This document shows positions 26,001-37,400 of a DNA stretch of 64,000 nt, piece by piece. Source of the DNA: Anarhynchus alexandrinus (lineage: Eukaryota > Chordata > Aves > Charadriiformes > Charadriidae); assembly GCA_008711295.1 (NCBI GenBank), contig VUYV01000192.1:1567514-1631513 (forward strand), read 5' to 3'. A program made the translations under genes and the position numbers. The notes below the pieces were generated by a model that was not told the origin of the DNA, did not search any database, and saw only the letters and a list, made by a program, of their open reading frames with translations. Position 1 is the first letter of the stretch; the number at the start of each line of letters is the position of its first letter.

Positions 26001-26579
26001 TGCTTGATTGTCAAAAGCTTATAGTAAATATTAGGAGAGATAGCAGTTAATCTTTCCATTTTAAGACTCATTTGTCTATCACATTCTTTATTTCTTTATA
26101 ATACTTTGCTCATGCCCTACTTGGTTGGTCTTAAGATAAAGAATAAACAGACACTGCCACCACAGTTTATTCATCCTTAACATTTTTTTTCTGTCAGTTA
26201 CCCTGTGGTGAACAGCCACACTTAATTCTGCTTGCTTTTAAAGCCTCTGTTCTAAGAACTTGAGCTTTTATAGATTTCTGTTATTAATATGAGTTTTATT
26301 TTCCCATCTATGAATTAACCTGCATATAAAGGCTTGCACACACCTCTATGATACTCAGTATGAAGAATGTGAAATAGGAAAATTGTACATTTGTTTTTCT
26401 GTGCATTTGAGCATGGATTCCTTATTCAGAGACCATATCTCTCTTTTTTTGAAGCATATAATAAATCTGACTGTGCACTTCATTTGGTCTTTGAAAACAA
26501 AGTGGTATCCTCCAGACGTGAGCAGGTTTCATAATACAGGATGTGAAGCAGCCTGTATAGATGCTGTTCTTAAGCTCTT
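23056..26579. other. Unique AT-rich non-coding DNA
   Basis: Nothing coding is recognised. A three-copy 8-bp tandem repeat lies at 23986-24009. Open frames at 24.4-25.6 kb (60-97 codons) are short and without recognisable domains; several are rich in hydrophobic residues simply because the DNA is T-rich. Confidence 0.55.
23986..24009. repeat. Tandem repeat, 8 bp x 3
   Basis: Three head-to-tail copies of taacagat are present, the last ending in taacagtt. This is probably recent replication slippage. Confidence 0.8.
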
Positions 26580-26690
26580 GTTTCTGTTACTTTAATGTCT
26601 GCAAAGCTTCTGTGTCCCTTTTCTCATCTGTCGATGCCTTGTATTCTCCTGGGTGTTATGAGAAATCAATCTACTTTGTTTCCAACACAG
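26580..26690 (+). repeat. Probable MIR/CORE-SINE relic, forward orientation
   Basis: GCTTCTGTGTCCCTTTTCTCATCTGT followed by CCTCCTGGGTGTTATGAGAAAT-like sequence resembles the forward MIR order: TCTCTGTGCCTCAGTTTCCTCATCTGTAAAATGGG, then CCTCATAGGGTTGTTGTGAGGAT. Only one half is visible and the match is loose. Confidence 0.45.
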
Positions 26691-27929
26691 GAAGATGAGA
26701 GCAAGAAATTAAAAGGTTTCTAAGAGAAAATATTCGTGTTGGAGGTCTCTATACTCAAATGGTGTATTCTGATAATATCAGTGTACCTAGTTATCCCAAC
26801 CTTGATCCGAGATGCAGTTGTAGAGAGAAAAATGAAATTGAGAAAGAACAATTAAAATTAAAATTGATTGTAACAAAAAGAGGACACAATATTTTTAATT
26901 AAATATATTCATTTATACACACGCATATGGAAAACATTTCAGCAGAACATATCTAGCTGGTTTGATAGTGAAATTGTTTATTACAGGTTTATTCTGGAAC
27001 AATATTTTCTCATAATCTCTTTCTGCTGAAGACAGTTAAGATATCGGTATATTTTCCTATATCCATTAAAACTTATTTTGGTTATCTTTTTAACTACTCC
27101 TTAATTATTTTTTTTAAAGTTTATTGTTTTGAATAATACAATGATAACCCTGGAAGAGTCAGATGAGGTATCTGTGTGGTTCACATTTCTGTGAAGTATG
27201 AATTCTGTAAGAGAAATTCAGGTTTCATTTGTCTGTCCTTTATTAAGTATTTATTTATGAGCTTATTATGAACATATGTTTGTCTTAGGACATCATCCTC
27301 TTCTCAGTTACTGTCCAGCTCTCACAGGCAAGTCACTGAAGACCAGTTTTAGTTTCTGACATGACCTATCATGATAAAGCCAAATCTTTCCACACCTTTC
27401 ATAATAAAAAGTGGAAATTTGTACAAAGTTAATGTTTAAAAGCCCTTTGCAACTTACAGCTAATTTATAAAAATGCCTCCTGAATGGACACTGTTCTCTA
27501 AAGCTTGCCAGGCAGTGGGTGTACCTGGGACTGTGCCCTCGTTAGCTTCCCCCAATGTACAGCAAACTGCCCCTCTGCCTGTATTCCCTCCTGGGCATTC
27601 CACTGCTCCAGCCAGCCCTCACCCACCTGGAGGAGTGAAAGGATGTAACCTTCTGCTTAAGATATGTGCAACTTCTATTGCTGTATATGAAATCAGACCT
27701 AAACATACTGCACAGTTCCATTTTTGTTTTGCTTCTGGGTTGTATTGACAGCAGATTCTTTGTTCTTTTCTGTGAATGACTAATACACAAAAAAATGTCC
27801 ATGCTGCCATGACTCAGGCAAGCTCAAGTTGAACGTTGGCAGGCAAAGAAGAGAACATCTTTTGCCAGGCCTACCTCTCTACCAAGGGACTCTGACAGGG
27901 AGCAGTTATCCTTGTGTCTTCCCCCAAGT
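26691..27929. other. Unique AT-rich non-coding DNA
   Basis: No gene recognised. A proline-rich 91-codon frame from an ATG at 27473 overlaps minus-strand frames, has no recognised domain and is most likely a chance frame in a locally GC-richer patch (27480-27650). Confidence 0.5.
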
Positions 27930-28110
27930 CTGCTCCTCTCCTTAGCTAAGCACTAATTAAGCAGGGCTCTTCCTTTTTTGTTCCTCCTTTGAAGTCTGTT
28001 GTTTGCCTCTGGGAGAGGCTGATTAGGTACCCAACAGCCCATTAGCTCCTTCCAGACTCATATAATGGGGTGTACAAACCCTGCATTATGCCACTGCAAA
28101 ATCGTCCCGT
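27930..28110. promoter_or_regulatory. Candidate conserved non-coding element with homeodomain cores
   Basis: A TAATTA core (27954-27959, within cactaattaagc), a GATTAG (28021-28026) and a CATTAG core near 28050 lie in non-repetitive sequence of mixed composition. The grouping resembles homeodomain-bound enhancers. This is inference only: such motifs are frequent by chance and nothing here shows conservation. Confidence 0.22.
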
Positions 28111-30412
28111 TGGGAGCCAAAGGACAAAAAGGTTATGGAAAATAGATTAATAATCTCCTACCCCTTTCCAGTATTGCATACATACAGTCATCCGTACACA
28201 GTCTGTTGGGCATCTACGTAATCACCCCAGCACAAGTAGAGCGGAACCTTTTTGTAGTGCTTGATTATTAGAGCTGCTGATCACAGAAGAAATCCCACTG
28301 AAGTATAATTCAGAGAAGACTGTGTAGGAGTGAAACTTTGCATTAGCAAAGTTTTCATGAATTTCAAGAACTGTTTAAAGTGCCATAAGTGACTTTTCAT
28401 TATATCTGAGTTAATGGTATGGCCTTCTTTATGCTTCTCTCCCCTGCTTTATCTGCCCCCTTCAGCTTTGCTGATAATGCCAGAGTAGAGTTAGTAGCAA
28501 ATTTAGAGGTGAAGAAGTATAGAATCATCGAAAGCAGACACCATTGTAATGTATCCAAGTTACTTTTTTATATATATTACATAGAGGATTACCCCTTCTT
28601 CATACATTCCTGAATGATTAAAATACAGAGTGAAAGAGCTCCCTGTTCAGGGAGGCTCTGGGCTGGTCAACAAAAATGGATTACTATCCTGTGTGCTGAT
28701 TATTACACTGTCTTTAGAATTCTGCTAAGAACTGTAGTAATCAAACTAAAATATAACAACTCTGTTTTGCTAACTGTGTCTTGCATGCCAGAGTACGCTA
28801 CTGAAAAACAGATCTATAAGTATGATCTTCCCAGAATTTGTACTCTATTTTTTTGCCTCTTACAAAATGCTTTTTTTTCAGCTAACAATCACAGATGATT
28901 TATTTACAAATACATGTCAGCCCTTCTCCCAAGATTTTTGTTTCATTAATGAGATTTTAAGACAAAACTTCATACACTCTTCCTAGATATGCAATGTAAA
29001 ACTACTCTAAAACTATTTCATTCCATCTGATCACTTCTTTGAATTGACTGTCTGAAAATTAGATGCTAGAAATGAGTCTTAAGAACTTGAAGTTTGTAAG
29101 CAGTGAATACACTTAGTGCCTTATTTTGTATTTTATTCGTAGGCAGCTGAGCTTTGATAGTGTCTGCAAGTCTTTCAGCTTTGTTGTATTCATTGTAGTA
29201 TTAACCCATGTTAAATCCACTTAAATTATCCTAGTCTAAGTCAAAACAGATAACTGGAGAAATAGTGCTTGAGCTGTGAAGACTTACAGTAAAGCATGGC
29301 TGTGCTGGCATCTGACAATATCTGCTTACTGCCCTGCAATGCCATCGAGCTGGAATAGAAAGGTAGGCATTTGGCATGTGTATGGGCCTCTGACTGTCTG
29401 GAGCAGTTGAACTAAAACTCATTTCTGCTGTAAAGAGTCTAATAACTGAAAATGCTTGACTGGTTCATCTAACTTAAAGCTAGTATATCATATACACTTG
29501 CAGTTCAACATCAATTTCAAACCATTCATCTACATTTGATGCTGACTGATATAGTCATGTTTGTCGAAGTGTAGTGTCAGAACCTTAATGTTATTCTGAT
29601 CCTTTGTTTCCTAGAAAGAAAATTCAGAGAAAAGGTTTTCAGTTGGTAGTGCGTGCATAGTCTGAACTAATCTTTAGTCTAGCAGTCTCGGTAAATCATC
29701 ACAGTGAGAAAATACAGAGAATCATATATAAAGTACTTCGACTGAGTTACCTTTTATAATCTGAGATGTTCAGTCTGTACGATAGAGAGATAAACAGCAT
29801 AGTCAAATGTAAGCTGGATAATGTATCAAATGTAGAGGGACAGAATTACTTATCTATCATCATTGTCACGAGACCAGGAAGAAGGAGGTGATCTGGAGAG
29901 CTCTGTGGGGAGAGAGCACTTAGACAAAAAGGGCAGTCAGTCAAGGTAACACAGACGGTACTCTAGAGAGAGCCTACAGTATCAGCCACGGGGCTACCGT
30001 AATGCAACCCCTGATGCTGAGGGGAAACAACAGATAGTGGCTGCTGAGAAACTGTTGTTATTCTCACTGTGTAGATATGATGTGTTTTCTGTTCTAGGAG
30101 GATTATTGGATCTGCACAGACATTCATTAGAATGCCATCTTTTTATATGAAGGGAAAAAAGTGGCCAAATGATTAATTTTAAAGCCACAGAATATCATAT
30201 AATATTTGTATGTATAAAAACAAAATGCCAAAAATTGAAAGTGAAGTAAACTCTTTATTAGAGGAAGTTGTTGGGAGGAAATTTGTGGAAGTACTCTGCT
30301 GAGAAAATAAAGGTTCAAGTAACAAATTATGACTGAATTTTTTTTCTGAGAAGGGTCATTTGTCACTGTAGTTACTTGGGGCAGTCAGTAGCAGAGGATA
30401 TACGTGCAAGCA
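28111..30412. other. Unique AT-rich non-coding DNA
   Basis: No gene, RNA gene or recognised transposon. Frames at 28419-28898 are short, adjacent and unremarkable. Confidence 0.55.
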
Positions 30413-30967
30413 CTAAAATAGTGTAGAGTTTCTGAATTGTGCTACACAGGCCACTAACAGTACACCAGCATCTTCAAAGCAATATGCTGTACAAAAAGAG
30501 TTTTGCAGAGCCTGGTCAGAAGTGGTGCTGCTACTGCTGCTGTCACTGCTCTTGAGAATAGTATGGTCAAGCAGGGACTGCTGGCAGTAGGTTGTTTTTT
30601 CTTCTCTCAGGTTGCCGTCATTTTCTAATGCCTGGCTGTGGACCCCTCTCCTGGCTCTTCCATGCTTATGAGCATCTGATGAATCCAGGAGACTGTATGG
30701 ATCTCCAGGAGATATATTGGTTTCAGGGGAAGCCGTTGAGCTAGGAGTATATGCATTTAGGAGGGTTGAGTGTGTTGGAAGGAATAGTGCTGGGCAGAAG
30801 CAAACCTGTGTCCTTTGAATGAGATGTTCTCTGTCTATACGAATATGTGCAGTCCTCATAGCTCCTGGAACCTCATGAGGATGCCATGGTGTTGATTGAT
30901 TAGATAAGTATTGAAGCACTTCAGTGACACAGAGAGTCACCCTGCCTGCCTTGCCAGAACAACTGGC
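30413..30967 (-). other. Longest open reading frame in the window, probably not a gene
   Basis: A minus-strand frame runs from just after a TAA near 30967 down to 30413, about 185 codons. Counting from its GTG at 30940 gives 175 codons; the first ATG is about 27 codons further in (in the context GAMRTAHI). The translation has a central serine/threonine run (SSDSSSSSTTSD) encoded by AGC/AGT/ACC triplets and a hydrophobic C-terminal stretch. It has no domain I recognise, no signal peptide and no clear flanking splice sites. In 64 kb of random sequence read in six frames, roughly one frame of this length is expected, so chance is a sufficient explanation. An exon or decayed pseudogene cannot be excluded without a protein search. 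Confidence 0.15.
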
Positions 30968-31238
30968 TTAAATCTGTGATAAGAGGAAGAACAAAGTGTT
31001 TTCACATCTCTGCCTTATTCCAGAGCATGGCTCAGTGGCACCAGAGGAAACTAAATCAGGAAAACTATAGTTCCAAGGAGCTCCATGAAAAAAAATTTGA
31101 TCACTAATTGTTTTTCTGACCAACGAGTGCTAACCAGGCTTGATTAAAAGGCATGATGGTTTTTCTCACGCTACCAAAGTGAAGCTAGCTTGCGCGAGAA
31201 ACAGTTTTTCTGCTTATGTATCTGCCCACAGAGATTAC

Positions 31239-31254
31239 TGTTGTTGTTGTTGTT
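31239..31254. repeat. (TGT)5 trinucleotide repeat
   Basis: Five perfect TGT units plus one base. This is an ordinary microsatellite. Confidence 0.85.
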
Positions 31255-32918
31255 AAATAAAACAAAATAGCTTTTCACTTAGCTACTGTCTTTGAACTAA
31301 GCAATAAAAATGTTTTCCATGCATTAAGTCTCAGAATAAGCTTGTTGAAACAAGGACTTTGTCTTCATTTGTGTAAGTAGCACTAGGCTGGTTGAAGAAC
31401 ATACTGTTTTGGTCATTTTCATGACTGGTGAACTGGGACACTGAGCAAGCTGAATCAGTTATCATAAAGCCAGTTAGTAAGTCAGGAGGGAGCAGCAAAT
31501 AGGTACTCAGAATTTTGTACTCCAAATACCCCTCTAAACTGTGATTTCCTTTCAATGTGAACAGCAATTTGCATTTTTCTGTCTCTCTACTTAACACTTC
31601 AATAGGATGTGACATGTTTTTAAAGAACTGGGAAAAGCAGAGATTATAAGTGAAAGAATGGAGTGGATAATATTTACAAAACCAGGTTATTCAGCTCCTG
31701 GATGAAGATCGTCCAGTCAGATGAGCCTAATTTATGCAGAAAGGAAAGTGTGCTATTTGTTGAAAGATCTGTTCTTTGCTATCCAGCTTGATGGATGGAT
31801 TAAAGGAAAGGAAGAATTTCATTAAAGGCACATTTCAAAGTCAGCATAAGGGATACATCTCTACAAATATTTCCACTGAACTGGAGGCAATCTATAATGC
31901 CACTGAGTCTGGATCTGAATTCTGTTTTCTCCTATGTGTACAAAGATGGTGAATCTTTTCCCCTTGTTTTAATGCTAGCCAGATACGCTAGCCATTGCCA
32001 CATGCTATTATTTCCTCTCATACAAAAAATACATCTATGGACTTACTCTCATTACTGTGTGCTCTAATCCTAAGCATTCTGAAAACAAGTTTATCATCAG
32101 CCTTGCTTTCCTTGCATGACTTTAGTAGAATTGTGTCCGTCCTTCTAATACGAAGAATTACTACTCAAGCATTTTTGTTAGGGACTGCTAAGATGAATGA
32201 AGATAGCTGAGATTCTTTTGTGACTGCTGCCATTCTCCCACTACTGTTTTAGTGCTGTTCCTCTATTGTGCCCTGTTTTTGCAATCTGCATTCCATCTTC
32301 CTCTTTCTCAGCCATACAGGATCACAGAAATAAAAGCTGGCAACGACAGACTATTTGGAGAATATGTCGTACAGAGAAGGAAATTCAGATCCAGAGGAAT
32401 GCAAACAGCGGATTTGTTGCTAGTCTCACAGGTTTTATCCCATATTTCTGCCATAACACCTTTTTGTAGCTTTGGGATATCACTATAATGCAACTGTGTA
32501 GTAATAACACCTTCAGTTGCTTAGTTTCCTTTTCTTTAACAACCACCTATCAGGTTGTTAAATAGCACCATTTTCATCATGTTAAATATCTGTGATTTGG
32601 GAAGGGAGAGGTATGTAAAGGCTAAACATACTGATATCAGGTAGATAGGAAGAGAAGAAGTTGAGACAATTTTCCTCTGGCAGACTTGAGTTGAAAAGAA
32701 CCCAGGAACATTTTAAGAAAAAGACAGCTAAAAAAGGGAGCTAAACCTCTAACAGCAGATCCTTTTTTTTGTGGATATTAATGTTCCTAATCTCAGAAGG
32801 ACTAAAAGGCAGCCTCTCAATGACAAGCACAATATGCTTTTTCACGCACTGTTTTATTAGCGTGCCTAAGCTGTGACCTGTAGCAGCTCTGTCCTGCTGA
32901 AGTGTTGAACGACCCGTG

Positions 32919-32954
32919 GTATTCCACCGGGAAGCAGTATTCCACTGGGAAGCT
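32919..32954. repeat. Tandem repeat, 18 bp x 2
   Basis: Two adjacent 18-bp copies, gtattccaccgggaagca and gtattccactgggaagct, differ at two positions. Related GACCCG words occur just before (32911) and just after, suggesting a slightly larger duplicated block. Confidence 0.8.
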
Positions 32955-35183
32955 GTGCATGACCCGCAGCACTGTGATGTTCTGTGGAGACAGACGTTTA
33001 AAAAGCAGGGTACAGTAAGTGGCCACGATGCTGCTGTTTTCACAGAGGAAAAAACAATATTGTGAGCTGTGGGCCGTTAGTCTAAAGAGGAACAGTAAGT
33101 TTCTCACCATGCTTTACCTTTATTGAACAAAGCCATAAGGTATAGGGGAGTGCAGTTAAAGTGCAGGAAGGCGGTTCTTTCTCATGTTCCATCTCTTCTT
33201 ATGTAGGACTTTGATGCAACATACGCAGTATAGAAGCTCCAAGATTTTTGAACAGTTGTCAGACGCAGTGGACTCTCTGCATACAGAGATGACAGCTTGA
33301 AAAATATGTAATTCATTCTTATTTTACCTTTATATATTTTTTACAAAAAGGGTATTACAAAATTATCAAGGGTAATGATAGGAAAAATAGATATGAATAT
33401 TTTAAAATATATATCGAGATAAATTTTTTGGGATATCTTTGGGATATATTAAACTGTAAGCATAAAAACTACTGAAAGGCAACTTCTGTCAGTAGACTTC
33501 GTGGTTTCTTCCGTGCTTTAAGTAGACTGTGTTTCTTTACACAGTTAAATAACATACTTCATTTCTCCCAAAATCTTCCTGTGGCCTAGTCTTTGTCTTG
33601 TATTTCTTTGTTTCAGTGTGATCCTTAAACTGCTGCTCTTTATTCTTTATGATGTTCTTCAGTCTGAACTCTCAATTTATCTGTCTTCAACTCTCTTTTC
33701 ACTTATTTCCCCAACATATATCCGATGGTAGTCTTTGGGTATATGTTTGTTCAACCAATGGTAAATATATCACTCTGCTTCCCTTGTAAAGTAGCTTACC
33801 TTATGTGCATGGGGTTTCCAGCTGGAAAACTTGTTGTCAATGCCTCAGGCGGTTGTTTCTGTTTCTTGCTCTTACAACTATCCGTGTAAACAAGAACTAT
33901 GTCTACGTTTAGATTTAAATTTTGCCAGAGGGCTTTTGTATTCCAGTTGCAAGAATCTGTAGTTGGAATAGACTTCTAAATAAATTATATAAATGCAAAG
34001 TTGTAATATATGATTCTGTGTTTGAGTATTTAATTATTTTACGTTTTTTTTTTTTCCACAGACAGGTACTTCTAATACACTAAATGATTTTTTTAGTGTT
34101 TTATGTTTGAATAATGTATCTATTCTTACAATTAATAACAGTATATTATTTCAGGCTATCTCGTTTGTTAGATTTTTTTGTGTGTGCAGGTTGTGTTATT
34201 CACTACACTACTGTCCAAGTGACTGTGATCATACTTGTTCAAAGTTGGACAGGAACAACAGTGGCTCCCTATTCATATCTCTGTTTTCTGCGAGTTGGAC
34301 AAATGCATTATTGCATCCCTGAAGCATAGACCTCAAAACCATATTCAGGATCCAGTTTTACAAGAGGGAGCTAATAAAAATGCATTATCATGGTTCTTTA
34401 GGCTTTGCCAAAGCGTATGTATTCATACACATCCTGCTTCTTAGAATGCGATTCAGAACCAGCTGTACTTCCGAACAGATTCATGCTGTAATCATAAAAG
34501 GGGGCAACTAAATTATAGCTGAGTCAGCAAATGCTTTTGCATTAGTGATATGAATAGGCTCCAAGCCAGCAGTAATCATAAAAATAACTGATTATTTGTA
34601 CATGAGTGGAACATGTGAAAGTCTGTATGGAGGAAAAAGTAGCAAGGAGATCTTTTCAATGTATGTCTCTAAAGGATAAAAAAGAGAAGGTCTGGGGTAT
34701 GTGTATTAATCAGGTCTTTCTCAATCACTTGACTTTGTACTTTTATGCACTCTTCTCAAGAATTGTTCTCTTTTTTCTTAGAATTTTTGTAAAAATGTAT
34801 TTTCAGTATGTGAGAACAGTTGAATTACTTTATAGATGCGCCTTTAAATTTTTGCTGTTTTTTCATGGGACTATTTTTGTAGATGAAAAAAATCTGTGTA
34901 ATATGGATTATGCCATCGGTGACTGAATTCCGTGGTAGTGACTTGAAACATTTTCGTTATGTTTAGTTTGTCTTTGGAGCCATTGAGTTAATTCCAGATT
35001 CAGTTTTAAGTCTTTCCAGTAGTTCACTCTCTGGCTAGTCTCAGATATTATCCTAAATATTTACAAGAAAGGGAACTTTTTAGGAGATTTGGAGGATAAG
35101 CACAAGATTTGGAGATGAACACAATGTAATTCTGTGTTGAGGTTTTGGGTTTTATTTCAAAAGCAGCACCAAACATTTGAGGG

Positions 35184-35390
35184 AATCACAGAACCACAGG
35201 ATGGCTGAGGTGGGCAGGCACCTCTGGAGAACAGCCAGTCCGACCCTGCTGAGAGCAAGGGCAGCTACAGCAGGATGCCCAGGACTGTATCTAGCTGGGT
35301 TTTGAAGAGCTCCAAGAGTGGAGACTACACAGCCCCTCTGCGCAACCTGTTCCTGTGTTCAATCACCCTTTTCTGAGGTTTAAACTATGT
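35184..35390 (-). mobile_element. CR1 LINE 3' fragment, minus strand
   Basis: From its 3' end (at 35184) the sequence reads AATCACAGAACCACAGGATGGCTGAGGTGGGCAGG-type CR1, then CACCTCTGGAGA, a degenerate CCAGTCCGACCC, TGCCCAGGACTGTATCTAGCTGGGTTTTGAA, a TCCAAGAGTGGAGACTACACA block and CAACCTGTTCCTGTG. This is the complete reversed order of an avian CR1 3' end. The copy is 5'-truncated, as is usual for CR1, and covers only the ORF2 end and 3' UTR. It is less decayed than the copy at 16.4 kb. Confidence 0.9.
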
Positions 35391-35741
35391 TTTCATTGTG
35401 TTGAATAGAATTGATGGAATGGTAAAGTTATGGAGCCTTTCACTTTTAAGTCTCTTACATACAACTTGTTTTTTATTAGCATCTAAATGGCAATCATGTG
35501 TTCTCAAACTACACTTAATATTCAAATGAAGATTTCTGCCTATGTTGTGGCTATTCTGTGCATAAATGCTGTCCATTGCATCTCTTACGGGGAAATTTCT
35601 ATAACAATAATTTTTCTCATGACAATGCATGTTTTTAGTTCTTAATATTCTTAAAAGATTAATAAATCTTTGGCATCCTTACAAGGAATTTTTATATTAG
35701 CATTTGCATACTTGTAATGAAAACAATTTTCATGCTGGCAA
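35391..35741. other. Unique AT-rich spacer
   Basis: It lies between the CR1 fragment and a MIR relic. Nothing recognisable; an 81-codon minus-strand frame is featureless. Confidence 0.55.
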
Positions 35742-35812
35742 GCTAGTGACCTGCTTAGTATGATACAGTAAGTCACCAGCAGATGGGAAAGCAATCCAAG
35801 AGTCTTGAGTAT
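35742..35812 (-). repeat. Probable MIR/CORE-SINE relic, reverse orientation
   Basis: CTAGTGACCTGCTTAGTATGATACAGTAAGTCACCAGCAGA followed by AATCCAAGAGTCTTGAGT aligns by eye to the reversed MIR series AGTGACTTGCCCAAGGTCACACAGTAAGTCAGTGGCAGA...AACCCAGGAGTCCTGAGT. Good order, moderate identity. Confidence 0.55.
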
Positions 35813-36829
35813 CTCTTACCTACCTCTAACTTGCTGGCAAATGAAATCAAAACAGAAGTTGCCAATTAATTGTACAAACTTCTGTCTTTCTGAGCATACA
35901 TTTCAGAGAAATATAATGTTATACTGTGCAAAATAACAGAAAATCAAGGCATATTTTTTCATGTCAAAAATCGTCCAAAAGTAAGTTATAAGCTCTGAAA
36001 ATACAGTATTCTGTTATTTATGTGTGTAGACAACACTGCAGTCCTTGTATACCTAAATTTTGTTTGTGCTAAAGTACTTATCTTGGAACTAAAATATTCA
36101 GCCATGGTTTGAAAATAGGTTGCAGTTGCTACTGCCATATAAATTGCCAGTCCAGATTTATATTTTAGACTTGCATGATTACCTCTTTTTTGGGAGGTGA
36201 GCAAAATAATTATATAAGGGCAGTTTGTACTGCCACCACTTAGAGCCGTTTATTTAGAGTTCATGCAGTTAAAACCAAAGCCATTAGATGGTGCCATGCT
36301 GTAACCAGAATTTTCTCTTCATATGCTTAAAACTAGCTGGATGTTATATCTGGCACGATCTTAAATGACTAAACCTATTCTTCTAGCGCATTGACTTGTA
36401 TTGGTCAGCCTTAGTCATTATGCGCAAAACCCAGACAATAAATTAAATCTGTAGAATTTTTTTTATTTGTTTCAATGAAAAGACTGCACCATCCTGAAAA
36501 TTCAACAAAAGAGAAGGCAGTGGCAGGACAGATTTACGGCGCCTTTTTCAGTTGAAAGCAGTGTGCAATCTAAATGATTTACTTGTTTGCTAGCCCTGCA
36601 TGGTGCTGTCTCCTGGGTTATCATTCACCTAAATGGCCAATGTAGTACAATGAAAATGATAGTGCGGTTACAAATTCACAGCAATTTACTGGTTAGAATC
36701 TGAAACTGGTAAATTATTTAATTTCCATTTTTTCAGTTACTGCTCAAGGTTGGAAACTTAGACGTGGAATGTTAAAAAATAGAAAAGAATTTAGCGGCTT
36801 TGGAAGCCCAGGTTGTAAAACTGTGGTGA
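35813..36829. other. Unique AT-rich non-coding DNA
   Basis: No gene or transposon recognised. Confidence 0.55.
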
Positions 36830-37400
36830 TGAAATGGTGGGCTTTATTGCGTATGTAGATGTAATATACTTAGGTTTTTGTACAGCATTTGACTTACTAC
36901 TGTGTGACATTCTGATAAAAAATTAACACTACAATATCAGCAAAGCCCATCTTAAATGGATTAAGTGCTAGTTAACTGACAGATACCAAAAAGTAATTGT
37001 TAATGGGACATCATCCTTTAAATGGGAGTGGTTTTATCTTGTTTGTGTGAGAATGGTAGGAGGCCTGCCTCCCTGCATTTCCGCATGTAAATGATAGATA
37101 TAAAATAATTGCTAGTATCTAAGGGTGACATAAAAATTGTCGGGGTGGCAGGTCATGACCTGGTCAGGGCACCCATGAAGAGGAGTTTGGGTTACTGTGT
37201 GACCTCAGCCCATGCAAGCAAACCTAGCGATTCATTTTAGTTAGTACAGACGTATGCAGAGTTATAAAGCCGGATAGTTAGGAACAAGCAACGCAATCTA
37301 GATAAAAATGGGGGCTGTATTCTGAGAAGTGAAAATTGAAAATAATCCATGGGTGAATTTTAATGATGATGTTAAGACAATGTAAGTCCTTGTTCTTGAA
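36830..37400 (+). mobile_element. Ancient CR1-like LINE relic with reverse transcriptase fragment
   Basis: Translation from 36855 gives VDVIYLGFCTAFD, a clear match to the CR1/L3 reverse transcriptase motif VDVIYLDFxKAFD that precedes the catalytic block, followed by DILI. After a frame change, 36952-37004 gives KWIKC-stop-LTDRYQKVIVNG, matching the next RT landmark (RWIxNWLTDRxQRVVING). An in-frame stop and at least one frameshift show it is dead. Further downstream (37240-37400) GTTAGGAACAAGCAACGCAAT and AAATTGAAAATAATCCATGGGTG are plausible later ORF2 parts, but less certain. It is far more diverged than the avian CR1 3' ends at 16.4 and 35.2 kb, so it is an older subfamily. Confidence 0.75.

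Larger units (their letters stand above)
30968..35183. other. Unique AT-rich non-coding DNA with small tandem repeats
   Basis: No gene is recognised. It contains a (TGT)n run at 31239-31254, an 18-bp x 2 tandem at 32919-32954 and a very AT-rich patch at about 33310-33450. At 34045-34065 a long T run is followed by CCACAG, which resembles a 3' splice acceptor, but no open exon with a donor follows. Confidence 0.5.

Noticed and set aside
27473..27748. Proline-rich 91-codon plus-strand frame starting with ATG
   Set aside because: No recognisable domain; the composition follows a local GC-richer patch and frames are open on the opposite strand too.
34045..34070. T-rich tract ending in CCACAG that resembles a splice acceptor
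   Set aside because: No open exon with a convincing donor follows, and T runs followed by CAG are common here.
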